From positions 1 to 64,000 of the forward strand of contig JAJECO010000003.1 of the NCBI GenBank assembly GCA_022822005.1: a stretch of DNA of 64,000 nucleotides. The letters are read 5' to 3'. The translations under genes and the position numbers were made by a program. Source of the stretch: Candidatus Poribacteria bacterium. GTDB taxonomy: Bacteria > Poribacteria > WGA-4E > PCPOR2b. Each line of letters starts with the position of its first letter. The first letter of the stretch is position 1. Below the pieces are notes generated by a model that had not been told where the DNA came from, ran no database searches, and worked only from the letters and a program-made list of their open reading frames with translations. This document shows, piece after piece, positions 1 to 7,758 of the stretch.

Positions 1-15
1 AACATTCAGATACCT

Positions 16-37
16 GTAGTTCGGCGATTTATCGCCG
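16..37. repeat. GTAG-headed palindrome (REP-like)
   Basis: GTAG at 16-19 is followed by the perfect inverted repeat CGGCGAT-tt-ATCGCCG (22-37). It shares the GTAG head plus short-loop palindrome design with elements at 33442, 37061, 37236, 37412 and 57012. A second short palindrome, CCCGAT-gt-ATCGGG, lies at 140-153. Apart from these, bases 1-298 hold no gene that I can support. Confidence 0.5.
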
Positions 38-298
38 CAACCACCTGATGAAGGGTATCCCATCAGCATTTAAGATTCAAATGGGACCAATAAACGGGGT
101 TGAACACAGATTTCTATCCTTTTTCCTCTTTTTATCTGCCCCGATGTATCGGGATAAACTTCAATCAGCGAAATCTGCATCCCTATCTGATCTTAGAACT
201 GAAGTGCGTAACTCCTAAGTATTAATAAAGAGCAAGCTTGAGGTCACGGAGTGCCAGTGATGTTAAGTCTATAAGCACCACAGGTAGAGGGTTGAAGT

Positions 299-1378
299 AT
301 GTCCAAAACAAATTACCGCGTCGGAATCATCGGTTGTGGCAGTATTGGGGCGTATTATGCGGCAGCGTTTCAGCAACTGCATGACCGGGCGACGGTTGTC
401 GCTGCATGCGACATCTTTGAAGAGAAGGTGAACACGTTCGTTGAGCAATTCGAGATTCCGTCGGCGTATACGGACATGCAGCAGATGTTAACCAAAGAAG
501 GGCTTGATATCGTTGGTGTGACAACGCACAATCGGGAGCATGTGGAGCCGACAATTGCAGCAGCGGAAGCAGGCGCTAAAGCAATCCTCTGCGAAAAACC
601 GATGGCATTGAATATGAGAGATGCGGACCGAGTTATCGAAGCGTGTGAACGGTTCGGAACAAGGCTGGCAATTGACCACACCATGCGGTTTGAACCGAAT
701 TGGCGTCGGGTCAAGGGGATGGTAGATGAAGGCGCCATTGGAACCCTATTACATATCGAAGTTCAGAATTACGGCGATACCAGCACGTTGCTGCACAACG
801 GGACACATAGCTGCGACGCTATTCGGTGGTTCGGTGGAGATCCGGAGTGGGTCATCGCAACGGTTGACCGGAATAATGAACGCGAACGGATTATGAGTTT
901 TTTTGGTCTTAACGACGGAATCACCGCGCTGTTCATGACCGGCGGCCACTGGAATTACCGGCTGGACGGCTGTTTCATCCTTGAAGGAAGCGAAGGAAAA
1001 ATAGAGGTTCGGCCCCAACGTGGTTGGCAACCGCTAATCCGGATTTGGAAGAAGGATAGAGAGTTAGGAGCCTTCCGCGAGGGTGAGGAAATTGAAGCAA
1101 TAGGCAGCGAGATCATCGGGGATTCAACGGGAAACCCACCGAGTGAGGGAGCATGGGAAATGGTCGCTTGTCTCGACGAAGACAGAGAGAGCATCTCCAG
1201 TGGATACGACGGTCGAGCCGCTTTGGAGATGTGCCTCGCTGCCTACGAATCGGAACGGCTTGGTCGAGATAAAATCACGTTCCCATTAACTCAAAAAGAA
1301 TCTCCACTTGAACTGATGCTCCAGAGTGGGCAGCTTCCATACATCCCTGCGAGGGAGTACGGCTGGGAATCAGGTTAA
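299..1378 (+). CDS. Gfo/Idh/MocA-family oxidoreductase
   Basis: A 359-residue NAD(P)-dependent dehydrogenase of the Gfo/Idh/MocA family, which usually acts on sugars, inositols or their keto forms. The N-terminal Rossmann fold shows GxGxxG as GCGSIG (residues 12-17). The EKP motif that supplies the catalytic lysine is present (CEKPMAL, about residue 99), and a His/Asp pair in HSCDAIRW (about 170) fits the C-terminal active site. The ATG follows GAGGGTTGAAGT, an acceptable ribosome site. It stands alone ahead of a lipoprotein gene. The substrate cannot be read from the sequence; two or three similar dehydrogenases elsewhere in the window suggest broad carbohydrate use. Confidence 0.9.
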   Translation: MSKTNYRVGIIGCGSIGAYYAAAFQQLHDRATVVAACDIFEEKVNTFVEQFEIPSAYTDMQQMLTKEGLDIVGVTTHNREHVEPTIAAAEAGAKAILCEKPMALNMRDADRVIEACERFGTRLAIDHTMRFEPNWRRVKGMVDEGAIGTLLHIEVQNYGDTSTLLHNGTHSCDAIRWFGGDPEWVIATVDRNNERERIMSFFGLNDGITALFMTGGHWNYRLDGCFILEGSEGKIEVRPQRGWQPLIRIWKKDRELGAFREGEEIEAIGSEIIGDSTGNPPSEGAWEMVACLDEDRESISSGYDGRAALEMCLAAYESERLGRDKITFPLTQKESPLELMLQSGQLPYIPAREYGWESG

Positions 1379-1380
1379 CT

Positions 1381-1400
1381 TTGAAAGTAAAATCTTTCAA
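1381..1400 (+). terminator. Possible weak terminator hairpin
   Basis: Inverted repeat TTGAAAG/CTTTCAA (1381-1387 and 1394-1400) starts three bases after the dehydrogenase stop codon. The stem is short and AT-rich, and the T-rich stretch lies several bases further on, so it is only a candidate. Confidence 0.3.
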
Positions 1401-1498
1401 GGTGTAATCTTTTCGCTTACCTTAACGTTTTATGTTTACGTTGAATCTCGATTCTATCGGGGCGGCAACTACTCTACATTCGTGAAGGAGACCCTACC

Positions 1499-2491
1499 AT
1501 GCTTTTATTCAGGAAACTGAATCTGTTTCCTGTGCTTATAACGATCCCTCTTTTCCTAATTCTGGGGTGTGGCGAGAGCCATCATGACGATAACTTCGCA
1601 CCAAGGATTTCTGTTTTCGAGGTTGAATCTGATATTGTTGAACCAGGCACACAAGTTGATATCAAACTTAAAGCCATTGATGTTGACGGCGATAATCTAT
1701 CCTTTGAATGGTATGCGACCGGCGGTACGATCCAGAGCGATGATCTCGGCGCAATCTGGACCGCCCCCGAAGAAGAACGAAAATATCTGATTGAAGTCAC
1801 TGTGAGTGACGGCAGGAAATCGACAACCAGCACTATCGATATTCGGGTGTGGCGGACTCGTCCGGGGGACTACTATCCACTCGCTGTTGGCAATACGTGG
1901 CGGTATCGCGATGACAAAGGGAATCAGGTTATCTTTGAAATCGTTGACGCGATCGAGATTCAAGTCACCAGCGATCGGACAGTTAAAAGCTACGTTTTAC
2001 AGAAATCGAGCCCTGACGAAGGACTCGAAGGGATTGTTAATTTCTCTTACCTTGGCCATAAAATTGAAAATGGCGTTGTCAAAGGAATTCTCCAGCACGC
2101 GCAGAATGTCGCCTCCGGTGGGGAAGATACAATTCTTTTCGCACCCTTTTTGCCGCTTTACAATTTTCCATTAATTCCGGGGAACAAGTGGTATACCAAT
2201 TTTCAGGCAAAGTTGACCCCTGAATTGTTCCCGATCGGTGGCGGTGCTGATGAGTTTGAGGTGCTGTCTGAGGAGACCATGACGGTTCCGGCAGGTACGT
2301 TTGAAAGCGTATTTCAGGTACAGGAATCGTTTAAGTGGAGCATTTTTGATCATCCTCTCGACGTGACGGTAGCGCAGAAATGGCTTGCCCCCAATGTTGG
2401 CATCATCAAATTCACTCAGACTCAGACCCGTGGGGATGTTACGGTTGATGTCGCGTTCGAACTGGAGTCTTTTGAACTGGTGCAGGAATAA
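1499..2491 (+). CDS. Lipoprotein with Ig/PKD-like domain
   Basis: 330 residues. The N-terminus is a lipoprotein signal: a hydrophobic stretch ending in the lipobox LILGC (Cys at about residue 24). Residues about 35-115 read as an Ig/PKD/cadherin-like beta domain (DVDGDNLSFEWYATGG). The rest begins YYPLAVGNTWRYRD, a phrase common in uncharacterised outer-surface lipoproteins, and looks beta-rich. AAGGAGA precedes the ATG. It is probably exported and lipid-anchored; no enzyme motif is visible. The neighbours (a sugar dehydrogenase and a convergent GNAT gene) give no functional hint. Confidence 0.8.
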   Translation: MLLFRKLNLFPVLITIPLFLILGCGESHHDDNFAPRISVFEVESDIVEPGTQVDIKLKAIDVDGDNLSFEWYATGGTIQSDDLGAIWTAPEEERKYLIEVTVSDGRKSTTSTIDIRVWRTRPGDYYPLAVGNTWRYRDDKGNQVIFEIVDAIEIQVTSDRTVKSYVLQKSSPDEGLEGIVNFSYLGHKIENGVVKGILQHAQNVASGGEDTILFAPFLPLYNFPLIPGNKWYTNFQAKLTPELFPIGGGADEFEVLSEETMTVPAGTFESVFQVQESFKWSIFDHPLDVTVAQKWLAPNVGIIKFTQTQTRGDVTVDVAFELESFELVQE

Positions 2492-2502
2492 GCATCGCAT
2501 TT

Positions 2503-3375
2503 TTAGCGATCTGAAACCAGTTCTTTTAAGGGTGCCAGCAGCTTCGCGGTAAGATAAGGGTTAGATTCCCCTCCGATTGTGTCAGGATTCCAAGCCTCCG
2601 GTGTTTCACGGTCATCGTTTTCTGGCATCGGCGGCCCAGCAGATCTCAGACCTTCCCAAGCTTCGCGGTGCATCTCCATGTGGTAGTATTCCAAATTCCC
2701 GTAATGCCCTTGGTCGATGCACTCCAATCCACATCTCTCAAAACAGAGAAATGCCCCATAGTTATCGACATCAACTTGCAGCCGGAAAGCGTCGACACCG
2801 AGATGCTCAAACGCTAAGTCGATCGCTTGCTGCACCGCCTCTGTCCCGTATCCGTGATAACGGCAATCAGGTCGGATAACAATGAAGTCGAGCGTCGCGA
2901 TTTTCCGATCTTTATCTGTGCGTCTAATTAGCATAAAGCCAGCCAGTTCGGTAGTTGGTAGATCAATCGAAAACGGGTGTGTCTCCTCATTGGCGATCCA
3001 ACCATGCCAGTTGTCAACGTAAGTTTGGAATGGCACGAATTCAGTCCCCAAACGATTACGAAGAGCGGGTTCATTTGTCCAACCCCAAATCCGGCGTAGA
3101 TCTCTTTCCTCCGTCGTTCTTAGTTTCAAGCCGCCGCCGTAAAGCCGTTCTAACTCCCGCAACTGGATCTGCAGGACCGCTAACTGATCTGTATAGGAGT
3201 CTGCGTGCCCTGCCGCGGTGCCAATCAAACGCTGATTCGGTAGATCAATGAACTCAGCTTGCTTCAGTCGGTTCTGAAAATAGGTGAGTTTCTGCTCGTT
3301 CTTTTCGATAATCCGCCTTAATTTATCAATGACTTTACGTCCACTATCGTTTCGCACGTTTATGTCTCCTCTCAT
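2503..3375 (-). CDS. GNAT-family N-acetyltransferase
   Basis: 290 residues starting at the ATG at 3375; the open frame runs further upstream, but only inside rsgA in another frame and with non-protein-like composition. Residues about 1-85 are charged and helical, probably coiled coil. They are followed by a GNAT domain: LRRIWGWTNEPALRNRL, a strand FIVIRPDCRYHGYGTEAV holding the acetyl-CoA motif RxxGxG, and GAFLCFERCGLECI. The substrate may be a ribosomal protein, antibiotic or small amine and is unknown. The start lies 32 bases inside the 3' end of rsgA, so the two are probably co-transcribed. The N-terminal coiled extension is unusual for the family. Confidence 0.85.
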   Translation of the reverse strand: MRGDINVRNDSGRKVIDKLRRIIEKNEQKLTYFQNRLKQAEFIDLPNQRLIGTAAGHADSYTDQLAVLQIQLRELERLYGGGLKLRTTEERDLRRIWGWTNEPALRNRLGTEFVPFQTYVDNWHGWIANEETHPFSIDLPTTELAGFMLIRRTDKDRKIATLDFIVIRPDCRYHGYGTEAVQQAIDLAFEHLGVDAFRLQVDVDNYGAFLCFERCGLECIDQGHYGNLEYYHMEMHREAWEGLRSAGPPMPENDDRETPEAWNPDTIGGESNPYLTAKLLAPLKELVSDR

Positions 3376-4345
3376 AGCGCTTTTTTTCTTTCCTCGGTCC
3401 TTCACGCTCAAACCTTCCTTCACTAAACCCCGATATGCGCAGATAGCTATCATACCGTAATTCGCTAATTCCGCCACTGTCGACAGCACTCTTGACCGCA
3501 CACCCCGGTTCATGCTGGTGGGTGCACGCTGCAAATTTGCATTCCGGGATGTAGGGGCGCATTTCGGGGAAATGGATGTCCAGTCCTTGCTCATCATCAA
3601 TGTCAAACAGGCCGAGCGTACGGATTCCTGGTGTGTCCGCGACGAACCCACCAAAATGGAGCGGTAAAAGGGAGACTTCCGTTGTCGTGTGCTGTCCTTT
3701 GTGCAGCCGCTCATCAACATCACCGACACGCAGTTGCAATCCCGGCTGAATTTCATTGAGTAGCGATGATTTGCCAACGCCAGACGATCCAACGATAGCG
3801 GAGATTCGATCCCTCATCGCTGCACGCATGTCATCGATTCCAGCACCGGTTACAACACTGGTGTAAATCACATCGTAACCGATTTTCTCGTAGAGTGCCA
3901 CTTGTGCCTTTAACTTCTCCAGTTGGACTAGATCTATCTTGTTGATACAGATTATAGGTAGCATCCCCGACGCCTCTGCTGTTACGAGAAATCGATCGAG
4001 CATGCGCAATTTGAGTTGAGGATTCCGTGCTGCAAAGATGATTAACAGAAGATCTAAGTTGGCTACGATAACCTGTGGCAATTTATTTACACGCGTCCGG
4101 CCAAATTGCGTTTCACGTGGGAGAATCTCCTCAATATAACCCACATACCCTTCCGACTGTGACCGAGAAATTTGCACCCGATCGCCAACGGAAACGAGAT
4201 CTACGTAGGGCAGCTCTTTCGTTTCTGCACGCTCCCGTCTGTCCGCTTCAATGATATGATGCCGCAGTGAACAGTGATAAAGTTGTTCCCCGATCTGGAC
4301 ATCATAACCGCCGCCGTGTGCCTTGATAACAATCCCTTCATTCAT
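3344..4345 (-). CDS. rsgA: Ribosome small-subunit GTPase RsgA
   Basis: A 333-residue circularly permuted GTPase acting in late 30S maturation. The order is an N-terminal OB fold (GDRVQISRSQSEGYVGYIEEIL), then G4 (NKID), G1 P-loop (GSSGVGKSSLLNE), G3 (DTPG), and a C-terminal zinc knuckle (CKFAACTHQHEPGCAV, CxxxxCxHxxxxxC pattern). It ends in a basic tail (RRHKRAKR) that fits RNA binding. I place the start at MNEGIVIKAHGGG (4345) because the five residues before it add nothing conserved. An intrinsic terminator-like hairpin and a 38-codon ORF lie just upstream on the same strand, so leader control is possible. Confidence 0.95.
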   Translation of the reverse strand: MNEGIVIKAHGGGYDVQIGEQLYHCSLRHHIIEADRRERAETKELPYVDLVSVGDRVQISRSQSEGYVGYIEEILPRETQFGRTRVNKLPQVIVANLDLLLIIFAARNPQLKLRMLDRFLVTAEASGMLPIICINKIDLVQLEKLKAQVALYEKIGYDVIYTSVVTGAGIDDMRAAMRDRISAIVGSSGVGKSSLLNEIQPGLQLRVGDVDERLHKGQHTTTEVSLLPLHFGGFVADTPGIRTLGLFDIDDEQGLDIHFPEMRPYIPECKFAACTHQHEPGCAVKSAVDSGGISELRYDSYLRISGFSEGRFEREGPRKEKKRYERRHKRAKR

Positions 4346-4371
4346 AAAATATAACCTCACACCCGTAAATG

Positions 4372-4407
4372 AAAAAAGCCCGCAAGGAAACTCATCCTTA
4401 CGGGCTT
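4372..4407 (-). terminator. Intrinsic terminator or attenuator before rsgA
   Basis: On the minus strand a 13-bp stem with one mismatch (arms at 4376-4388 and 4395-4407) is followed by a run of six T. It lies only 27 bases before the rsgA start codon. It therefore ends an upstream transcript, the 38-codon ORF, or attenuates rsgA transcription. Confidence 0.7.
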
Positions 4408-4430
4408 ATCAACATGACACCAAACGAGAT

Positions 4431-4547
4431 TCAGGTAGTCGTTCTCACCAGCCTAAAACGCAGATGGGCAAAGTCAAGATGAGTTCCTTGGTTTTCTAAT
4501 GTACTGCTTTGTCTATCGTAATTAGTTCGTTTAAGCATTCCTTGCAT
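4431..4547 (-). CDS. Hypothetical 38-residue small protein or leader
   Basis: A short frame, ATG to TGA, encoding a 38-residue basic peptide starting MQGMLKRTNY. It is preceded by AAAGGTGGTG, a good Shine-Dalgarno-like sequence about 9 bases before the ATG. An intrinsic terminator follows 24 bases after its stop, and rsgA begins just beyond. I recognise no family. The arrangement (ribosome site, small frame, terminator, main gene) resembles the layout upstream of the DUF1080 gene at 34141, so it may be a leader rather than a functional protein. Confidence 0.35.
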   Translation of the reverse strand: MQGMLKRTNYDRQSSTLENQGTHLDFAHLRFRLVRTTT

Positions 4548-4776
4548 GACTTTGCACCACCTTTCGATATGATATGATTGAGTCGCTGCTTAGACCTAAA
4601 ATCTGTTCTTGGTCGACGTTGCAACTCCGCTAATTTTAACACACTTAAATCCCATCCTCAAGAAAAACTTCAATCAATTTTCAAATATTCAAATCCATGA
4701 ACAACAGAGACTGATACTGATCTATCAATTTTTATGCCAACTGGATCCTACTACCCCTTTGCAACCCCAAATTTCC

Positions 4777-4805
4777 TTGTCATTAGAGGCTGAGTTTGCT
4801 ATAAT
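4777..4805 (+). promoter_or_regulatory. Sigma-70-type promoter for the lpxL-lpt cluster
   Basis: TTGTCA (4777-4782), a 17-base spacer and a perfect TATAAT (4800-4805). Transcription would start near 4812, only about 4 bases before the best start codon (ATG 4816), so the message would be almost leaderless. Confidence 0.6.
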
Positions 4806-4815
4806 AGAGGCATGT

Positions 4816-5700
4816 ATGTGGCGCACTCTGAAAGATTACTGTTACGCATTCACGGCAAAATGTATAGGTCTGTGTATTGCTCGGTTGCCTCGTAAACTGG
4901 CTTTATTCTCAGGCGTTTATTTAGCAACAGTTGTTTTCTTGTTGTCTCGCCGCCAAAGGGATAAGGCGTGCAAGCATTTGGAACAAAGCCTTGAGATTGG
5001 GCAGCCGATAGCACGCAGACTCGTTCGACGTTCTTTCCAGAACATGGGTAAGAACTTGATGGAGTTTATGCAGTTGCCCCGCATGTCGGTTGAGACTCTC
5101 CATCAACTCGTTGCCTTTGAGGGGAGAGAACATATTGATAAGGTGCTGGCTCAAGGCAGAGGCGCGATCATCTTGACGGCACATTTCGGGAATTGGGAAC
5201 TTCTGGGTGCCAGTATCCTCGCACATGGTTATACAATCCGCGGCATCACGCGTCAGCTGCGATCGAGACGTTTAGACGCCATTGTTAGTAGCTATCGGGA
5301 AAAAGTTGGCTGGCAAGGGATAGACCGAGATCGAGCGGTTCGTGAAGTGTTACGCTGTCTCAATCGAAATGAACTGATCGCAATTCTTGCAGACGTGGAC
5401 ACCCGCACCCGAGGGATCTTCGTTGATTTTTTCGGCAGACCTGCCTACACCCCTTATGGTCCAGTAGCTTTCGCCCTCAAGACAGGGGCTGCGATTTTGC
5501 CAACTTTTATTGTCCGTCAACCTGATGATTCACATCGTGCTATTGTCGAAGCACCATTGCCCCTACAGCAGGGTGGAGGGAGAGAAGAAGATCTGCTGGT
5601 CAACACGCAGCGGTTCACCAAAATCATTGAATCTTATATTCGACGCTACCCGGAACAGTGGATCTGGATGCATGAACGCTGGAAAACACAACCTAAATAA
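4816..5700 (+). CDS. Lipid A lauroyl acyltransferase-like (LpxL/HtrB family)
   Basis: 294 residues; a membrane-associated acyltransferase that would add a secondary acyl chain to a lipid A precursor. The N-terminal hydrophobic helix (LALFSGVYLATVVFLL, about residues 28-45) is followed by the HX4E catalytic motif in TAHFGNWELLGA (about 120), then DVDTRTRGIFVDFFGRPAYTP and the closing EQWIWMHERWKT typical of the family. The frame is open further upstream, but MWRTLKDY at 4816 is the natural start and sits just after a strong promoter. It overlaps lptC by 29 bases and leads the LPS-transport genes. Confidence 0.88.
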   Translation: MWRTLKDYCYAFTAKCIGLCIARLPRKLALFSGVYLATVVFLLSRRQRDKACKHLEQSLEIGQPIARRLVRRSFQNMGKNLMEFMQLPRMSVETLHQLVAFEGREHIDKVLAQGRGAIILTAHFGNWELLGASILAHGYTIRGITRQLRSRRLDAIVSSYREKVGWQGIDRDRAVREVLRCLNRNELIAILADVDTRTRGIFVDFFGRPAYTPYGPVAFALKTGAAILPTFIVRQPDDSHRAIVEAPLPLQQGGGREEDLLVNTQRFTKIIESYIRRYPEQWIWMHERWKTQPK

Positions 5701-6253
5701 CACACACTTATATATCGTATTTCAAGTATCCTTCTTTCTGGTGGCTTTGAGTCTACTCACTTTTGGCTGTGATAAAGCAGACGAAGAACCAACACAACCA
5801 GTCCAAGAAACGCCTCAACAGATACTGTATAAATTTTCGACCCAACACGCAGATGGAGGTATCACGCGGTGGACACTGGTTGCCCAACAGGCAACATTCC
5901 TAAAAGAAATCGTCCAGATGCAGAAGCCAAGGGTCGAGATCTTTGAAGAGGGTAAATGGGCAATAACAATAACAGGTGAGCGTGGCGAACTTATCGAGTC
6001 AAGCAGCGATATTTATATTTTTGAAAATGTTGTTGGAAAGAGCCAAGATGGATATCTGTACACCGATGAACTGCACTGGAAAAATAATGATGGCAAGTTA
6101 TTTGCACCAAATATATCCACGATTGTGCGGGGTGATTCAACAATGGTCGGTCGAGAACTGGAAGGCGATCCGACACTCGAAGTAGTTATAATGAAGAATG
6201 TCCAATCTAAAATTTATCCAAAGGATGAGAAATTTGATGCGACTGAGAATTAA
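5672..6253 (+). CDS. lptC: LPS export protein LptC
   Basis: 193 residues; a small single-pass or lipid-anchored periplasmic protein that passes LPS from LptB2FG to LptA. The N-terminus has a hydrophobic segment ending LLTFGC, which reads as a lipobox, so this may be a lipoprotein form. The remainder is the beta-jellyroll expected of LptC, with WTLVAQQATFLK, PRVEIFEEGKW, ITGERGELIESSSDIYIFENVVG and LYTDELHWKNNDGKLFAP. The start at 5672 lies inside the 3' end of the acyltransferase gene, indicating translational coupling. The identification rests on jellyroll motifs plus the lptA-lptB neighbours. Confidence 0.88.
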   Translation: MNAGKHNLNNTHLYIVFQVSFFLVALSLLTFGCDKADEEPTQPVQETPQQILYKFSTQHADGGITRWTLVAQQATFLKEIVQMQKPRVEIFEEGKWAITITGERGELIESSSDIYIFENVVGKSQDGYLYTDELHWKNNDGKLFAPNISTIVRGDSTMVGRELEGDPTLEVVIMKNVQSKIYPKDEKFDATEN

Positions 6254-6902
6254 TTCTGTAACAGTTCCGAGACCCATCGTGGCTTTGCTTTGGGCAGTTG
6301 GCCTGTCTCTTAACGTTCTTATGCTCAGCAACCGTGCGTTTCCCGTCGAAGAACAAGAAGCAGCTCTAGCTCAACAAGAGACAGTAGACGATAACGATCT
6401 TTCAGAAGGGGATGTGATTGACGTTAAGCATGCGGATCGCTTTGAACAACGTGAAAAAGAAGGTGTGACGATCTTTACTGGAAACGTTCAAATCGAAAGA
6501 CCCAATGGCTTCTTGAATGCCGACAAAGTGACCATTTATGAAAACGTCGAAACGAATGAAACGGTAAGAACCGTTTCGGAAGGTAACGTCGAACTTCGAG
6601 ATGGGGATATTTTCGTCACATGTGCTCACGCAACCTTGAACCACCTCACCGATATTATAGATTTTCGTGATGACGTTGTCGTTCTTCAAAATGAGGATCG
6701 GTTAGAAGCGGATAAATTTTCATATAACCGGCGCACCGGAGAACGCTTCGGCGAGGGAAATATAAAGGTTCGGTTTCGTGTCAAGTCCCAAGAGGAACCT
6801 GAGACAGAGTCACAAGAAGAAGAAACCGATCCACAAGGAGAAGAGGTAGTTTCGCAAGAGGAAGAGGAGGAAGAAAGTAGTGGCGGTTCTTCAAACCCGT
6901 GA
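6237..6902 (+). CDS. lptA: LPS transport periplasmic protein LptA
   Basis: 221 residues. An N-terminal signal/anchor segment (IVALLWAVGLSLNVLML) is followed by an OstA-like domain: DVIDVKHADRFEQREKEGVTIFTGNVQIERPNG, ADKVTIYEN, GNVELRDGDIFVTCAHATLNHLTDIIDF, and DRLEADKFSYNRRTGERFGEGNIKV. It would form the periplasmic bridge carrying LPS to the outer membrane. The C-terminal 35 residues are a strongly acidic Glu/Ser tail, longer than usual. The start at 6237 has AAAGG about 9 bases upstream and overlaps the lptC end by 17 bases. Confidence 0.9.
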   Translation: MRLRINSVTVPRPIVALLWAVGLSLNVLMLSNRAFPVEEQEAALAQQETVDDNDLSEGDVIDVKHADRFEQREKEGVTIFTGNVQIERPNGFLNADKVTIYENVETNETVRTVSEGNVELRDGDIFVTCAHATLNHLTDIIDFRDDVVVLQNEDRLEADKFSYNRRTGERFGEGNIKVRFRVKSQEEPETESQEEETDPQGEEVVSQEEEEEESSGGSSNP

Positions 6903-7623
6903 ACTTGTTAAGAGTTATACAAGACGTGGCCCCATTGTTGTCAACCGAGTCAGCCTCGAAGTTGAGACAGGTGAAATTGTCGGTTTGTTAGGACCGAACG
7001 GCGCGGGAAAGTCAACGACATTTTATATGGTTGTTGGACTGATCCGCCCCAATGCGGGGCAGATTATTTATGACGATGAAGACATCACATTTCTACCGAT
7101 GTATAAGCGTGCACGACGAGGAATTGGCTATCTTGCTCAGGAAACCTCTATTTTTCGGAAACTGACAGTTAGACAGAACATCGAATCCATTCTTGAGGTG
7201 CGCAATATTCCCAAAAGCGATCGCGCACAACACAGTGAGCAACTGATGGAAGAGCTTGGCATTTCTGAACTGGCGGATCGTAGGGCATACACCCTTTCCG
7301 GTGGAGAATGTCGCCGTGCTGAAATAGCAAGAGCGTTGGCAGCATCTCCGTCTTTTATTTTATTGGATGAACCGTTCTCAGGTATAGATCCAATTGCAGT
7401 TCAAGATATTAAGCAGCTTATCTTACACTTACGCAATAGAGACCTTGGCGTGTTAATCACAGACCATAATGCGGCGGAAATGTTAGGCATCGTTGATCGT
7501 GCCTATTTGATTACCGATGGACAAATTACGTTAAGCGGCACTCCTGAAGCACTCGTTGAGAGTGAGATTGCTAGGGAACAGTACTTGGGGCATAATTTTG
7601 AACTGCGGCGACCTCGAATATAG
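6880..7623 (+). CDS. lptB: LPS export ABC transporter ATPase LptB
   Basis: 247 residues starting with GTG behind GGAGG, overlapping lptA by 23 bases. All ATPase motifs are intact: Walker A GPNGAGKST (residues 39-47), Q-loop (YLAQETSIF, the LptB-specific form), signature LSGGE (140-144), Walker B FILLDEP and H-loop ITDHN. The family hallmarks GIGYLAQE, SIFRKLTV and NFELR-like C-terminus support LptB over a branched-chain amino-acid ATPase. It powers LPS extraction with LptF and LptG, which are not in the window. Confidence 0.95.
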   Translation: MAVLQTRELVKSYTRRGPIVVNRVSLEVETGEIVGLLGPNGAGKSTTFYMVVGLIRPNAGQIIYDDEDITFLPMYKRARRGIGYLAQETSIFRKLTVRQNIESILEVRNIPKSDRAQHSEQLMEELGISELADRRAYTLSGGECRRAEIARALAASPSFILLDEPFSGIDPIAVQDIKQLILHLRNRDLGVLITDHNAAEMLGIVDRAYLITDGQITLSGTPEALVESEIAREQYLGHNFELRRPRI

Positions 7624-7758
7624 CCCCGGAACCCTATCGGACCATGTTCGCGAGTCATAGGCGCATAGGACCAATTTGATTGCAATAGAGTTACGATGAG
7701 TACCTCAACAGGTTCTTACAAACTTATAAGCTATGCAATCATTTGAGGAGATCAAGTC

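Noticed and set aside
3376-3792. N-terminal extension of the GNAT frame
   Set aside because: It lies wholly within rsgA in another frame and has Ser/Arg-rich shadow composition; ATG 3375 is a better start.
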